A stretch of DNA of 64,000 nt from Parvularcula mediterranea (GCF_013085255.1 NZ_JABFCX010000003.1:1063288-1127287); one strand, 5' to 3'. Positions 16,137-25,794 are shown, counted from the stretch's first letter. The notes: a model not told the origin generated them from the letters alone. Numbers and translations: made by a program.

Positions 16137-16898
16137 CTACTTCTTCTTCGCCGCCATGCGTGCGGCGATCACCTGCTGCATCTCTTCGGATGTCAGGCGC
16201 TCCGCAAAGACGCGCAGCTCATGCTCTGTCCACGGAATGACCGTGTCGAGGTCTTCCTGCATGAGCTTCTTCGTGTCCCGCACCGACTGCGGCGGCAGCT
16301 CGCAAAGCTGCTCCGCCATGTGCTTCGCGCGGGCATAGGCCTCGCCGTCTTCGCAGGTGTCGGTGATCATGCCCCATTCGCGAGCTGTCATGGCGCCAAT
16401 GACCTCAGAAGCGATCAGCATCCGCGCCGCACGCTGCCGACCAAACCTCCGGGTCAGGAGGATCGAGGCGCCTGCCTCCGGAACAGCACCGAGCTGGGTG
16501 AAGGGCATGTGAAACTTCGCGCTCTCGCCAGCGAAGATAAAGTCCGTGTGTAGCATCATCGTCGCGCCGATGCCGACGCACCAGCCCTCGACAGCGGCCA
16601 CCACCGGCGTCGTCGACTTGAGCCCCGCTTCGATCAGGTCCAGCACCGAAGGCCTGTGGTTGGGATCAGCCTTCATTCCGACGACAGCGGCAAAAGACGA
16701 AAGATCGTTGCCGCTGGTAAAGCTGTCCCCTTCGCCCGACAGCATCAGCACACGGATGTCCTCGCTCTCGTCAGCTTCACGGAAAGCGTCCGCGAGCTTC
16801 GCGTACATCTCTTCGGTCATGGCGTTCTTCTTGTCCGCGCGGTTCATCCTGGCGTGCAGGATCGCTCCATCGCGCTCGACGATCACATGGTCGGTCAT
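16137..16898 (-). CDS. Enoyl-CoA hydratase/isomerase family protein
   Basis: Crotonase-fold enzyme of 253 residues. Oxyanion-hole motifs are S-F-T-S-G-N-D-L near 59-66 and E-G-W-C-V-G-I-G-A near 104-112; one acid residue is in L-G-A-V-P-E-A-G-A near 137. Probable role in fatty-acid or acyl-CoA breakdown, substrate unknown. A GAGGAG site lies 6 nt before the ATG. Convergent with the SIMPL gene, with only 3 nt between them. Confidence 0.92.
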   Translation of the reverse strand: MTDHVIVERDGAILHARMNRADKKNAMTEEMYAKLADAFREADESEDIRVLMLSGEGDSFTSGNDLSSFAAVVGMKADPNHRPSVLDLIEAGLKSTTPVVAAVEGWCVGIGATMMLHTDFIFAGESAKFHMPFTQLGAVPEAGASILLTRRFGRQRAARMLIASEVIGAMTAREWGMITDTCEDGEAYARAKHMAEQLCELPPQSVRDTKKLMQEDLDTVIPWTEHELRVFAERLTSEEMQQVIAARMAAKKK

Positions 16899-16953
16899 CG
16901 ACAGCTCCTCCGTTTCCCGGCAATGAACCCGTGCAGCGGGAAGGGCGCAAGTG

Positions 16954-17658
16954 ATGAAAGTCGTGATCGCGGAAACCGGCGTTCCGCCGAAGGAGCTCCC
17001 CGGCAGCTGGCCAAGCTACCCCGAGATGTTCCGCCGGATGTTCGAGGATATCGGCGCCGGGTTCACCTACGAGACCTACGACACCGATCACGTCGCTGTG
17101 CCTGAGCCTCAAGAGGGCGCAGCGCTCCTTGTCACCGGCTCACCCCGCGGCGTCTACGAGGATCATGCCTTTATCCCCCGGCTCGAGGAGAGCGTGCGCA
17201 AGTGGGCAGGGGCAGGCCGCCCTGTCGTCGGCATCTGCTTTGGTCACCAGCTTGTCGCCAGGGCTTTTGGCGCGAAGGTCGAGAAGTCAGAGCGCGGCTG
17301 GGGTGTGGGCGTCCATACCTATGAGGTCGTGGGCGACGCTCCTTGGGGCGAGGGTCCCCGCCGCTTCGCCTGCGCCGTCAGCCATCAGGACCAGGTCATG
17401 GGTCTCGCGGGCGGGCTCACCCGGATCGCAGGCTCGGCCTTCACCCCATATGGTTGTCTTGGCCATGAGGAGCTGCCGGTCCTGACCTTCCAGCCGCACC
17501 CGGAGTTCAGGCACGATTTCGCGTCCGCACTCATGGCGCTGCGCTCAGACCGGATCCCGGAGGAGAGGACCAGCCTTGCTCAGGCCAGCCTGAGGAACGA
17601 AAGCGACCGCATGGCGATCGCTTTGTGGATAAAAAACTTCATGGAAGCGCGGAACTGA
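16954..17658 (+). CDS. Class I glutamine amidotransferase-like protein
   Basis: Protein of 234 residues. GATase-1 fold with nucleophile Cys in V-V-G-I-C-F-G-H-Q near 92-100 and the His/Glu pair in Q-P-H-P-E-F near 184. It is a stand-alone enzyme, similar to GMP-synthase-like or gamma-glutamyl-peptide hydrolase homologues; no synthetase domain is attached. GTG 16951 directly precedes ATG 16954 and either could be used. Substrate unknown. Confidence 0.9.
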   Translation: MKVVIAETGVPPKELPGSWPSYPEMFRRMFEDIGAGFTYETYDTDHVAVPEPQEGAALLVTGSPRGVYEDHAFIPRLEESVRKWAGAGRPVVGICFGHQLVARAFGAKVEKSERGWGVGVHTYEVVGDAPWGEGPRRFACAVSHQDQVMGLAGGLTRIAGSAFTPYGCLGHEELPVLTFQPHPEFRHDFASALMALRSDRIPEERTSLAQASLRNESDRMAIALWIKNFMEARN

Positions 17659-17695
17659 CTGACCGGATTTCCGGGTTTCCGCGAATCAGGCGTCG

Positions 17696-18130
17696 CTACT
17701 GCAGGTTGCAGTCCTTGCACATGCCGCGGATCTCGACCCGGATCAAGTCGGCCTGAAAGTCATATCCGTCGGTCGCGTCATGGGCGAGCTGATGCAGGGG
17801 CTCTGGCGCCTGCTCGATTTCCTCGACCTTGTCGCACTTACGGCAGATGAGGAACGTCTCAACCTCATGGGGCTTGCCGTGGCTGCACACCATGAAGGCA
17901 CCGAGCCCGTCGAGCTTGTGCACAAGTCCCTGTTTCTGCAGGCGATCAAGCGCCCTATAAACGGTCATTGGAGCGCCGATGCCTTGGGCTTTCAGGCGCT
18001 CAAGCAGGTCATAGGCTTTGAGCGGGGACGCCGCCTCTTCAAGCGCTGTGAGCACGAGCCGGTCGTTCTTGGTCAGGCGGACGCGTCTGCCGTCGCCGCC
18101 AAACCCGTGATGCGTTGCCAGATTAGCCAT
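17696..18130 (-). CDS. Fur family regulator, probably Zur
   Basis: Metal-responsive repressor of 144 residues. Winged helix at about 18-85 (A-P-M-T-V-Y-R-A-L-D-R-L) and C-terminal metal/dimer domain with two C-x-x-C pairs: I-C-R-K-C-D near 96 and M-C-K-D-C-N at the end. H-G-K-P-H-E-V-E-T-F sits at the regulatory metal site and is more like Zur than Fur. No zinc transporter is adjacent, so Zur is inferred from sequence only. Divergent from galE. Confidence 0.85.
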   Translation of the reverse strand: MANLATHHGFGGDGRRVRLTKNDRLVLTALEEAASPLKAYDLLERLKAQGIGAPMTVYRALDRLQKQGLVHKLDGLGAFMVCSHGKPHEVETFLICRKCDKVEEIEQAPEPLHQLAHDATDGYDFQADLIRVEIRGMCKDCNLQ

Positions 18131-18255
18131 GACCCGTGCCCTCTATAGACGCCCGGGAGATCCCCGAACGAATCGCCCTCTTCTTAGGAAAAGGTTGAAC
18201 GAAAATATGGTGCCGCACAAGGTTAAGGCAGCGAGCACACCTTCAGGGAATATCC

Positions 18256-19257
18256 ATGACATCGAAGATTCTCGTGACCGGCGGCGCCGGTTACATTGGC
18301 AGCCACACATCTTATGCGTGTCTGGACGAGGGGTTCGAGGTCGTCATTCTCGACGATCTTTCGACCGGCGTCGCCCATGCCATCTCTCCTGAAGCCCGCT
18401 TTATCGAAGGGGACGTGGCCGATCGCGAGCTGCTGGCGCGCATCTTCAAGGAAGAAAAGCCAGACGCGGTCCTCCACTTTGCCGGAAGGATCGTAGTGCC
18501 CGAGTCGGTTGAGAACCCGATCAAGTACTATCAGGAGAACACCTGCACCTCCCTCGGCCTGCTTCACGAAATGGTGAAGGCCGATATTGGTACCATTCTC
18601 TTCAGCTCGACGGCCGCGGTCTACGATCCTGACAATGGCGGCGACGCCCTCCCTGAGGATGCGCTCAAGGTGCCGCTCTCTCCCTACGGGCAATCGAAGC
18701 TGATGACCGAAGCGATGATCCGCGACATCGGCGTGGCCCACGGCCTTGGCGCAGGCATCCTGCGCTACTTCAACGTCGCGGGGGCGGACCCCAAGGGACG
18801 TGTTGGCCAGTCAACGCCCAACGCCACCCACCTTCTGAAGATCGCCAGTCAGGTCGCCACCGGTAAGCGTGAGTTCATGGAAGTCTATGGCGAGGATTAC
18901 GAGACCCGGGACGGCACGTGCGTGCGCGATTACATCCACGTCTCCGACCTCGCCTCGGCCCATGTCGAGACCCTCAAGCATGTTCTCTCCGTGGGCGGAC
19001 AGATCACGATGAACTGCGGCTATGGCCGCGGTGCGACGGTGAAAGAAGTCATCGCTGCCGCAGAGCGCGTGACCGGAAGCCCGATTGATGCCCGGCCCGC
19101 AGATCGAAGGGCAGGGGACGCGCCGAGCCTCGTCGCGGACGTCAGCCGTATTCGCGAAACCCTGCCCAGCTGGCAGCCCAAGCACGAAACGCTCGAGGAG
19201 ATGGCCGAGACGGCCATTGCGTGGGAAGAAAAGCTGAAAACGCTCAACAGCGCCTGA
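18256..19257 (+). CDS. galE: UDP-glucose 4-epimerase GalE
   Basis: Interconverts UDP-glucose and UDP-galactose with bound NAD. The protein has 333 residues: Rossmann motif T-G-G-A-G-Y-I-G-S-H at 7-16, catalytic S-S-T-A-A-V-Y near 118-124 and the Y-G-Q-S-K (Y-x-x-x-K) motif near 144-148, then R-Y-F-N-V-A-G-A near 171. Supplies galactose for surface polysaccharide. An AGGGAA site precedes the ATG. Confidence 0.96.
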   Translation: MTSKILVTGGAGYIGSHTSYACLDEGFEVVILDDLSTGVAHAISPEARFIEGDVADRELLARIFKEEKPDAVLHFAGRIVVPESVENPIKYYQENTCTSLGLLHEMVKADIGTILFSSTAAVYDPDNGGDALPEDALKVPLSPYGQSKLMTEAMIRDIGVAHGLGAGILRYFNVAGADPKGRVGQSTPNATHLLKIASQVATGKREFMEVYGEDYETRDGTCVRDYIHVSDLASAHVETLKHVLSVGGQITMNCGYGRGATVKEVIAAAERVTGSPIDARPADRRAGDAPSLVADVSRIRETLPSWQPKHETLEEMAETAIAWEEKLKTLNSA

Positions 19258-19884
19258 TCAGCCCTCGGACGGATCGGGCCGCTCGGTCGCAAAGCCGACG
19301 CGCGCCGCAGGCTTCTCGAGATCAGCGAGAGCCGTGTCATACTCTTCCCGGGTGATCACGTCCCTGTCGACGAGCCAGGCAAGGTTCGCCTTCCAATGCT
19401 CGTCGCTGTCCTCAGGGTGCCGAACAAAGTGCTTCCTGCGGACAACCTCGTTCCGCCGCGCTTCGAGGGTCCTGATGATCTCGTCGGCCTTCTCGTCATC
19501 CAGGAAGGTGAAGCGGATCAGCGGCCCGTGGAAGACGTGCAGCGTCAGGATTTTTCTCCGTAGCCAGAGGATCCTGCCTGCGCCGATTGCCAGCATGATC
19601 AGCGCGACGATCAGGTTCGACTGACCATTGTCCGCGCGCACCTCGTCGCCGCTGAAGATCGCGAACACGCTCCCCACAGCGAAGACCGCGCCCATGATCG
19701 CCACCAGCCATGAGACCCAGGCGACAGGTGCAGGGTCGGTGAGGAGCGACTTGTCGAAGGGAATGTCCGCATACTCGATGCGCAGGTCACTCGCCTCGCC
19801 CTCGATCTTGCTCTTGTAGCGAAAGCTCGCTTCACCCAGCTCGATCTCGACACGGTTGCCCTTTTTGGCCTGCTCGAAGCGCAT
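19258..19884 (-). CDS. SHOCT-tailed membrane protein, paralogue B
   Basis: Protein of 208 residues. N-terminal strand V-E-I-E-L-G-E-A-S-F-R-Y, two membrane segments (about 52-75 and 85-103), a middle domain, and a C-terminal W-L-V-D-R-D-V-I-T-R-E-E-Y-D-T-A helix pair, the SHOCT short C-terminal domain that acts in oligomerisation. It follows paralogue A by 2 nt and shares its whole architecture, a tandem duplication. Function unknown; inner membrane. Confidence 0.75.
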   Translation of the reverse strand: MRFEQAKKGNRVEIELGEASFRYKSKIEGEASDLRIEYADIPFDKSLLTDPAPVAWVSWLVAIMGAVFAVGSVFAIFSGDEVRADNGQSNLIVALIMLAIGAGRILWLRRKILTLHVFHGPLIRFTFLDDEKADEIIRTLEARRNEVVRRKHFVRHPEDSDEHWKANLAWLVDRDVITREEYDTALADLEKPAARVGFATERPDPSEG

Positions 19885-19886
19885 GG

Positions 19887-20498
19887 TCAGAAGCCCACCT
19901 GCCGGTCAGCGCAGGCAGCCTCGACCTCGGCCATCGCGGTTTCGTATTCCTCGCGCGTGATCACCCCACGGTCGACGAGCCAGCTCAAGCGGCTGCGGTT
20001 TTCTTCTTCGCCCAGCTCCGGCTCCACCTTGAAGAGGTCCCGGCGCAGCTCGGCGTCCCTTCGTTCGGAGAGCGCTTTGTGGATCGCAGGGAAGTCGTCA
20101 TCGTCGAGGAGCGCGAACTGAAAATGGTCGTTCGCGAAGACCTTGAACTTGCCGCCGCGACGCCTCAGCCAGACGAGCCTCGCGCCGCCAGCCACGGCGA
20201 TCAGCGTACCAACCGTCAGCATCGCAATTCGGTCCCCAACAGTATCCTCGATCGGTGTCACGCCTGACAGCTCAAGCGCCGCAATCAGTGCCCACGCTCC
20301 GCCGAGGATGAGGCCGATCCAGCTTAGCCAAGCGGGACCCTTCACCATGGCTTCGTCATGGAAGTCGAAGGGCACCTGCCCATAATTGATCCGGCGGTCC
20401 GCCATCTGCTTGTCGATGACAGAGCGCAGGCGAAAGGAGGTCTCGCCCAACTCGATCTCGACACTGTTCCCGCGGGAGTTCTGTTTCAGCGTTTCCAT
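19887..20498 (-). CDS. SHOCT-tailed membrane protein, paralogue A
   Basis: Protein of 203 residues, parallel to the next gene: V-E-I-E-L-G-E-T-S-F-R-L near 12-23, two membrane segments (about 55-77 and 88-106), and a C-terminal SHOCT-like W-L-V-D-R-G-V-I-T-R-E-E-Y-E-T-A. The ends are strongly alike between the paralogues while the middles have diverged. It is the first of the pair on the minus strand. Confidence 0.75.
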   Translation of the reverse strand: METLKQNSRGNSVEIELGETSFRLRSVIDKQMADRRINYGQVPFDFHDEAMVKGPAWLSWIGLILGGAWALIAALELSGVTPIEDTVGDRIAMLTVGTLIAVAGGARLVWLRRRGGKFKVFANDHFQFALLDDDDFPAIHKALSERRDAELRRDLFKVEPELGEEENRSRLSWLVDRGVITREEYETAMAEVEAACADRQVGF

Positions 20499-20520
20499 GG
20501 GCGCTTATCCGGGCTTGACT

Positions 20521-21318
20521 CTAATTGTTTGGGTCCGCCTCTTCGTAGACGAAAGACCAATTGTCCCAAAGGTCTACCGTCCGAAGCTCGCCCTTCCGCT
20601 TCAGAGTGCCTATCCCCTCGAGAGTTTCAAGTGGATAGTCAAATGATGCGCACTCAGATCTTTTGATATAGCCCGCAAACGGAACATCAGGCCCATAGTC
20701 TATGACAAGCAACCGGTGCCGTTCATCACAGTCGGTCAGCACATCGTAGAAGCGCCACACGCCCCAGGTCCCAAACGTGTTCATGGGCAGGTTGTAGGTG
20801 GTGTAGGAGTAGCCCTGCCCATCAACCTGGAAGATCCCAAATCCGACGGACTTCGTGTAATCCTCAGGGAACTGAACATCTTCTTCCGGGGGAGCAGATT
20901 CGCCGCTGTCAAAACGCTCGAAGAAGGTCTCAAAGCCGCCTTTCCTGATCGCAAAATCCGCCCGTAGGGAGACGGCCTCGAATGCGCCAGTGTAGATCAG
21001 GATTGCGGCCAGCAAAGGCCCTAACGGCGCGAGCCTCGTCTTGAGCCGCTTTCCGCTCAAGACGGCAAGGGCACTCAGCATAAGGAACAACGCAATCGCA
21101 AGGAGGCCCCACGGCATCAGCGGCAGGTCAGGATTCTCGTCGAACAGCTGGTAGGCGTAAACCGGATACGGGTCCTCACCGAAAAGTTGGTGGAAGAGAC
21201 CATCCTCAAACTCAAATTCCGGGATCAGCCTCACCCAGAACCACAAGAAACCACCGATGAGGCCCAGCCACCCGCCAAGCCTCAAGAGCCAACCCGCAGT
21301 GCCCCCGAGCTTGAACAT
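20521..21318 (-). CDS. Unrecognised membrane protein with periplasmic domain
   Basis: Protein of 265 residues. Three hydrophobic segments (about 10-30, 68-88 and 97-116) are followed by a ~145-residue soluble part with two Cys (in L-T-D-C-D-E-R and R-S-E-C-A-S) that could form a disulphide. I do not recognise a family. It starts 6 nt after the stop of the MetH-domain gene, so it is probably cotranscribed with it. Confidence 0.7.
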   Translation of the reverse strand: MFKLGGTAGWLLRLGGWLGLIGGFLWFWVRLIPEFEFEDGLFHQLFGEDPYPVYAYQLFDENPDLPLMPWGLLAIALFLMLSALAVLSGKRLKTRLAPLGPLLAAILIYTGAFEAVSLRADFAIRKGGFETFFERFDSGESAPPEEDVQFPEDYTKSVGFGIFQVDGQGYSYTTYNLPMNTFGTWGVWRFYDVLTDCDERHRLLVIDYGPDVPFAGYIKRSECASFDYPLETLEGIGTLKRKGELRTVDLWDNWSFVYEEADPNN

Positions 21319-21323
21319 TGTCG

Positions 21324-22376
21324 CTAGCCAGCCAGCGTGAACGGCTCGAGGCCGGAGAGCTTCATCGCGTGGTCACCCTCGGGCAGCTTGCGCGGCGCTA
21401 CGCCTTGCACGGCATCAGCGAAGGCACGGATATGGGCAGGCGTCGTGCCGCAGCATCCCCCGATGATATTCAGCATACCGCTCTCCGCCCATTCGCGGAT
21501 ATGGGTTGTCATGCTCTCCGGGGTCTCGTCGTAGCCGCCAAACGCATTGGGAAGCCCTGCGTTCGGGTAGGCATGGACGAAGCCCTCCACGATATCCGAC
21601 AGCTCGAGAACGTAAGGCCGCATCAGGTCCGGCCCCAGAGCGCAGTTGAGCCCCGTGGACAGGGGCTTCGCGTGGCGGACCGAGTGATAAAAGGCCGTGG
21701 CCGTCTGCCCACTGAGGGTTCTGCCAGACTGGTCCGTGATGGTCGCTGACAGCATGAGCGGCACGTCCTTGCCGACACTATCGAGATACTCGCCAATGCC
21801 GAAGATCGCCGCCTTGGCGTTCAGCGTATCAAAGATCGTCTCGATAAGGAGGATATCGCTGCCGCCTTCGACAAGCCCTTCGGCGGCTTCGCGATAGGCT
21901 TCGGCCAGCTCATCAAAGGTGACGTTCCGTGCGCCCGGGTCATCGACGTCAGGGCTGATCGACGCCGTCCTGTTGGTCGGCCCAATGGCACCAGCCACGA
22001 AACGCGGGCGCCCGTCTTTCTTCTCCGCGGCATCGGCTGCCTCGCGGGCCAGACGCGCACCTTCGACGTTCATCTCGCGCGCCAGGCCCTCCATGCCGTA
22101 GTCGGCCTGGGCAATCGTCGTGGAGCTGAACGTGTTCGTCTCGACGATGTCCGCACCCGCTTCGAGATAGGCATCATGCATCCCGCGGATCACGTCAGGG
22201 CGGGTCAGGTTCAGGAGGTCATTGTTCCCCTGAACGTCTTGGCCCCAATCCTTGAACCGCTCGCCGCGAAAGTCGGCTTCTTCCAGCTTATGCTCCTGGA
22301 TCAGCGTCCCGGCGCCACCGTCAAGAACGAGAATGCGCTCACGCAATGCGCTGACAAGATCATCCGTACGGCTCAT
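21324..22376 (-). CDS. Homocysteine S-methyltransferase (MetH N-terminal domain)
   Basis: Protein of 350 residues, equivalent to only the zinc/homocysteine-binding barrel of B12-dependent methionine synthase. Zn ligands: Cys in G-L-N-C-A-L-G-P near 239 and the pair in I-G-G-C-C-G-T-T-P near 313. [10 protein letters not shown] near the start and E-T-N-T-F-S-S-T are MetH-typical. Split metH genes are known in alphaproteobacteria; the cobalamin and methyl-folate half is not in this window. The ATG at 22376 (GGAAGGAAA upstream) overlaps the stop of the preceding flavodoxin-like gene. Confidence 0.92.
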   Translation of the reverse strand: MSRTDDLVSALRERILVLDGGAGTLIQEHKLEEADFRGERFKDWGQDVQGNNDLLNLTRPDVIRGMHDAYLEAGADIVETNTFSSTTIAQADYGMEGLAREMNVEGARLAREAADAAEKKDGRPRFVAGAIGPTNRTASISPDVDDPGARNVTFDELAEAYREAAEGLVEGGSDILLIETIFDTLNAKAAIFGIGEYLDSVGKDVPLMLSATITDQSGRTLSGQTATAFYHSVRHAKPLSTGLNCALGPDLMRPYVLELSDIVEGFVHAYPNAGLPNAFGGYDETPESMTTHIREWAESGMLNIIGGCCGTTPAHIRAFADAVQGVAPRKLPEGDHAMKLSGLEPFTLAG

Positions 22377-23113
22377 GATTTTTTCCTTCCGGGCAGGGTG
22401 AACCCGCGCCTGACTTTCGGCACGGGCGGATGGCCGAAGTTCTCGCCATCCTCCCAGGCCTTCACATTGTTTCCATGGGTAGGAAATCCGCCCTGATCCT
22501 TCAGCATCTTCGCAAGAGACATCAGGTTCCACGCCATGAATGTCGTGGTGCGGCGGGTAAAATCATTGTCGAGACCGACTCCGTCGTCGCCATAGCTCTT
22601 GCCCGGTCCGACCTCGCCGATCCAGCCACTTTCCGCCTGCGGAGGGATGGCATAGCCGATATGCTGCAGGGCCCAGAGGAGGCTCATCGACGCGTGCTTC
22701 ACCCCGTCTTCATTGCCGGTGACCATGCAGCTGCCGACCTTGCCGTAGAAAACGTACTGGCCACGATCGTTTCGTTGCCCCGAGTGGGCGTAGAGGCGTT
22801 CGATGACGATCCGGCAGACCGAGCTCTCCTCGCCCAGCCAGAGGGGTGTCCCGAGCACCAGGATGTCTGCAGCCTGGATCTTCGGCCAGTAAAGCTCAGG
22901 CCAGGCATCCTCGTCCCAGCCCTCGCTCCTCATATCTGGGCTGACGCCAATGGCGATCGCGTCGTCGACAGGACGGAGGATTTCGGTCTCGACACCTTCC
23001 CCCTCCATTATCGCCATGGCATTCCGCATCAGGCGCTCTGTGTGCGATTCTCCCGGGGACCGTTTCAAGGTCGTGTTGAGGAACAGGGCCTTGAGCCCTG
23101 AGAAATCCGCCAT
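22373..23113 (-). CDS. NADPH-dependent FMN reductase-like flavoprotein
   Basis: Flavodoxin-fold protein of 246 residues. [11 protein letters not shown] near 6-16 opens the fold; [11 protein letters not shown] near 88-98 is the flavin-binding loop. The start at 23113 is a family-length choice; ATG 23182 would add 23 residues with no better ribosome site. The ATGA overlap with the MetH-domain gene suggests coupled translation, fitting a possible role in keeping cobalamin or methionine synthase reduced (inference). Confidence 0.82.
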   Translation of the reverse strand: MADFSGLKALFLNTTLKRSPGESHTERLMRNAMAIMEGEGVETEILRPVDDAIAIGVSPDMRSEGWDEDAWPELYWPKIQAADILVLGTPLWLGEESSVCRIVIERLYAHSGQRNDRGQYVFYGKVGSCMVTGNEDGVKHASMSLLWALQHIGYAIPPQAESGWIGEVGPGKSYGDDGVGLDNDFTRRTTTFMAWNLMSLAKMLKDQGGFPTHGNNVKAWEDGENFGHPPVPKVRRGFTLPGRKKS

Positions 23114-23218
23114 CGCTCTCACGCCTTTCGCAAAGATCACCTTCTTTGAGGCATGTCCTGCTTGCCGTTCCATGGCGTTCACCGCAAGTTCACGGCTCCG
23201 TGAAAGGTTGGGCAGGCT

Positions 23219-23524
23219 ATGGACGGATCTTCTTTCTCGCGCCTCTTTGGCGATATTCGCTTTTCACTGGCGAGCGTTCTCGCAGTGTGGATGTCGCTGA
23301 GTGTTCCGCTTGTGCTGATCGCAGGCGGTGTCGTCTTTATCGGCGGCGGATATGCGGAGGTCCTTGCGGTCGCTCTCGCAGCAGCGCTTTTCTCGGCAGC
23401 CGACATTTTCGGCCTCCTCCTGCAGGTCTCCGAAGAGGCCGAAGAGAAGGAAGAGCTGATCGACGAGATGCTCGCCCTGCCGATCCCGCGCATGGCCCGG
23501 ATACTCTCCGGCCGCTACCTCTAG
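23219..23524 (+). CDS. Small two-pass membrane protein
   Basis: Protein of 101 residues with two hydrophobic segments (about 13-41 and 46-68) and an acidic helical tail (E-E-A-E-E-K-E-E-L-I-D-E). No family recognised. It is convergent with the hydrolase gene, with stop codons overlapping. Confidence 0.6.
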   Translation: MDGSSFSRLFGDIRFSLASVLAVWMSLSVPLVLIAGGVVFIGGGYAEVLAVALAAALFSAADIFGLLLQVSEEAEEKEELIDEMLALPIPRMARILSGRYL

Positions 23525-24582
23525 GCTTCCGGGTCGATCCTCTTGAGGAGCGCGAGCAGCGCGTCGTGCACCTTGTCTTGGGTCGGCTGGTCCTCGAGAT
23601 AGAGGCAGTGCGTCGCTTCCTCGAGGCGCACCACTTGGCAGGTCGCCATCGTCCCTGTGCAGAGCTTCTCCGCAGGGCCGTTCCTGACGATCGTGTCTTT
23701 GCCAGCTGTCAGAAGCGCAACGGGCTTGGAATAGTCCCTGAGCTTCCGCGACCGCAGCATCTTCTCCCCTGACACCACCATGCCGAGGCCCCATTCATTG
23801 GTCGCCCCGCCCACCCGAAGCTCGGGGTTCAGCGTCTGGAGCGCCGTGTTCTTGAGGTTGCGCTCAGGCCGGTTGCCGCAATTCTCCCACTCATACTCTT
23901 TATGGGCGTCAGGGTTCCACTGCCCTCCGCCCGACAGATAGCGGGTCGCGTGGCCGGAGCGGATCTGGTCGCCGACCAGGAACTTCACCAGCCATTTGGG
24001 CCCTGCAAGGTTAGGCTCCACCGCCGGGACCAGCGGGAAGAGGCCATCCGCTTCCTCAGCGCCTCCGTCCGAGGCTGCGCGCAGCACCGCGTGACCGCCA
24101 AAGCTGTCGCCAGCCACGATCAGCGGACCGTCTGATTGGCGCACGTTTGCAAGGTGCTCCGTCGCTTGGTCAACCGCTCCTCCGTAGAAGGAGAAATCGC
24201 CCGTATAGGTCTTCTGGTAGTCGTCCGAGCGGCGCATCGAGCCGCCTTGTCCGGGCAGGTCGAGGCTCGCGACCTCGAATCCGAGCTCGTACCAGCGCGA
24301 CAGGAAGTCTGAGGCCAGCTCGGGGCTCGAGGTATAGCCGGGAACGAACATGACCGTCGCGCGGGGGTTCTCCGGCGTGGCCAGCCCTACACGAAGGAAC
24401 CCGTCCTCCGCGTAAGGAATAATGTCGAAGGACCAGCCTTCAGGAAGAGGTGTCTGGTCTTCCAGATAGGCGCGGGCTTCCGCCCGCTCCTCGTCGGTGA
24501 TCTCGCGGGTCTGGTAGGGGGCCTCCGCGCCGCCGCAGGCTGCAATGGCGAGAAGGGCGGTCAGGCTCGCGAAACGCTTCAC
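23521..24582 (-). CDS. Alpha/beta-hydrolase lipoprotein
   Basis: Protein of 353 residues from GTG 24582, 4 nt after the FKBP stop. The lipobox I-A-A-C (Cys about 16) places it at the membrane. The hydrolase fold has M-F-V-P-G-Y-T-S-S near 81, nucleophile elbow A-G-D-S-F-G-G-H near 158-165, and a late E-E-A-T-H-C-L-Y-L providing the catalytic His. Similar to monoacylglycerol-lipase or lysophospholipase types. Likely one transcript with the FKBP gene. Confidence 0.88.
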   Translation of the reverse strand: MKRFASLTALLAIAACGGAEAPYQTREITDEERAEARAYLEDQTPLPEGWSFDIIPYAEDGFLRVGLATPENPRATVMFVPGYTSSPELASDFLSRWYELGFEVASLDLPGQGGSMRRSDDYQKTYTGDFSFYGGAVDQATEHLANVRQSDGPLIVAGDSFGGHAVLRAASDGGAEEADGLFPLVPAVEPNLAGPKWLVKFLVGDQIRSGHATRYLSGGGQWNPDAHKEYEWENCGNRPERNLKNTALQTLNPELRVGGATNEWGLGMVVSGEKMLRSRKLRDYSKPVALLTAGKDTIVRNGPAEKLCTGTMATCQVVRLEEATHCLYLEDQPTQDKVHDALLALLKRIDPEA

Positions 24583-24585
24583 CTC

Positions 24586-25683
24586 TTACTCCGCAGCCGC
24601 TTCGGCAGCAGGCGTCACCGAGATCAACTCGATGTCGAAGACCAGCGCCTGGTTCGGGCCGATCACGTCGCCATTGCCGCGTGCGCCGTAGCTCAGCTCA
24701 GCGGGCATGTAGAAGCGGTAGGTGTCGCCCGGCTGCATGAGCTGCAGGCCCTGGTTCCAGCCCTCGATGACCCGGCCAAGCTCAAAGCTCGTCGGCTCGC
24801 CGCGGGAGTAGGAGCTGTCGAATTCCGTGCCGTCGGGCAGGGTGCCGCGATAGTGGACGGTGACCGTGTCGCCCATCGCGGGCGCGCCTTCGCTGCCGCC
24901 ATCGGTGACAACTTCATAGACGAGGCCGGTCGGGGTGACTTCGGTCTCCGCGCGGGCGGCCTGGCTCAGGACAAAACGTCGCGACTTGGCACCGTTCACG
25001 GCCGCGAGGGCTGCGAACTGCTGTTGGGCGAGGGTCTGGAGACGCTGGGCCTCGGTGGTGAACTCCTCGATCTGAGCTTCGGTCTCTGATGCGAGACGGT
25101 CGAGCGCTGCGTCATCGTCAGCCGGATAGACGTCCAGCAGCTCGATATCGAAGATGGTCACCTCGTTCGGGCCAACCGGGCCGCCGGGCATGCCATTGGC
25201 GCCAAAGGCGAGCTCAGGCGGAAGGCCAGCACGGACCTTGCCGCCAACCTTCATGGCCTGAAGCGCTTCGGCCCAGCCGGGGAGCGTCTGCGCAGGGACC
25301 AGGATGACAGGCGATTCGTTCGACCAGCTCGATTCGAACGGCTCGTCGGAGCCTGCGACTGAAGCGGTGAAATGGATGCGGGCGAGGTCGTTCTCGCGCG
25401 GCGAAAGGCCGGTGCCTTCTTCGAGGGTCAGGATCACAAGGCCGCTCTCAGCCGTCGTTGCGCCTTCCTGGGCGGCGAGGGCCGTGAGGAATTCCTCGCC
25501 TGTGCCTTCCGGAACGGGCGTGTTCGCGAAGACCGCAGGGACCTCCATGCCGCCGCCGGTGCTGCTCGACGCAGCAGGAGCAGACGCACCAGCCGAAGAG
25601 CCAGTCTCGCCGGTGTCACCGCCGCCGCAGGCTGCCAGCGCGAGGGCAGACACGGCTGCACTGAGGAAAACAAACTGTTTCAT
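24586..25683 (-). CDS. Lipoprotein with two FKBP-type isomerase domains
   Basis: Protein of 365 residues from ATG 25683 (GGAAC upstream). The lipobox A-L-A-A-C (Cys about 19) is followed by a Ser/Ala/Gly linker, FKBP domain 1 (about 75-190) and FKBP domain 2 (about 255-360). Domain 2 keeps the canonical motifs V-T-V-H-Y-R-G-T-L-P-D-G-T-E-F-D-S-S-Y and V-I-E-G-W-N-Q-G-L; domain 1 is degenerate at the same sites (R-I-H-F-T-A-S-V, T-L-P-G-W-A-E-A-L). Periplasmic prolyl isomerase or chaperone. Confidence 0.93.
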   Translation of the reverse strand: MKQFVFLSAAVSALALAACGGGDTGETGSSAGASAPAASSSTGGGMEVPAVFANTPVPEGTGEEFLTALAAQEGATTAESGLVILTLEEGTGLSPRENDLARIHFTASVAGSDEPFESSWSNESPVILVPAQTLPGWAEALQAMKVGGKVRAGLPPELAFGANGMPGGPVGPNEVTIFDIELLDVYPADDDAALDRLASETEAQIEEFTTEAQRLQTLAQQQFAALAAVNGAKSRRFVLSQAARAETEVTPTGLVYEVVTDGGSEGAPAMGDTVTVHYRGTLPDGTEFDSSYSRGEPTSFELGRVIEGWNQGLQLMQPGDTYRFYMPAELSYGARGNGDVIGPNQALVFDIELISVTPAAEAAAE

Positions 25684-25794
25684 AAATGTTCCTTTTGGGG
25701 TCTCGTCAGACGAATTCCGAAGCGCCTGCCTAAGGCCCGAACCCAGAAATGTCACGGGTTTGGCGAGAGGCTCCTTGGGTGCCTGCGGATTCAG

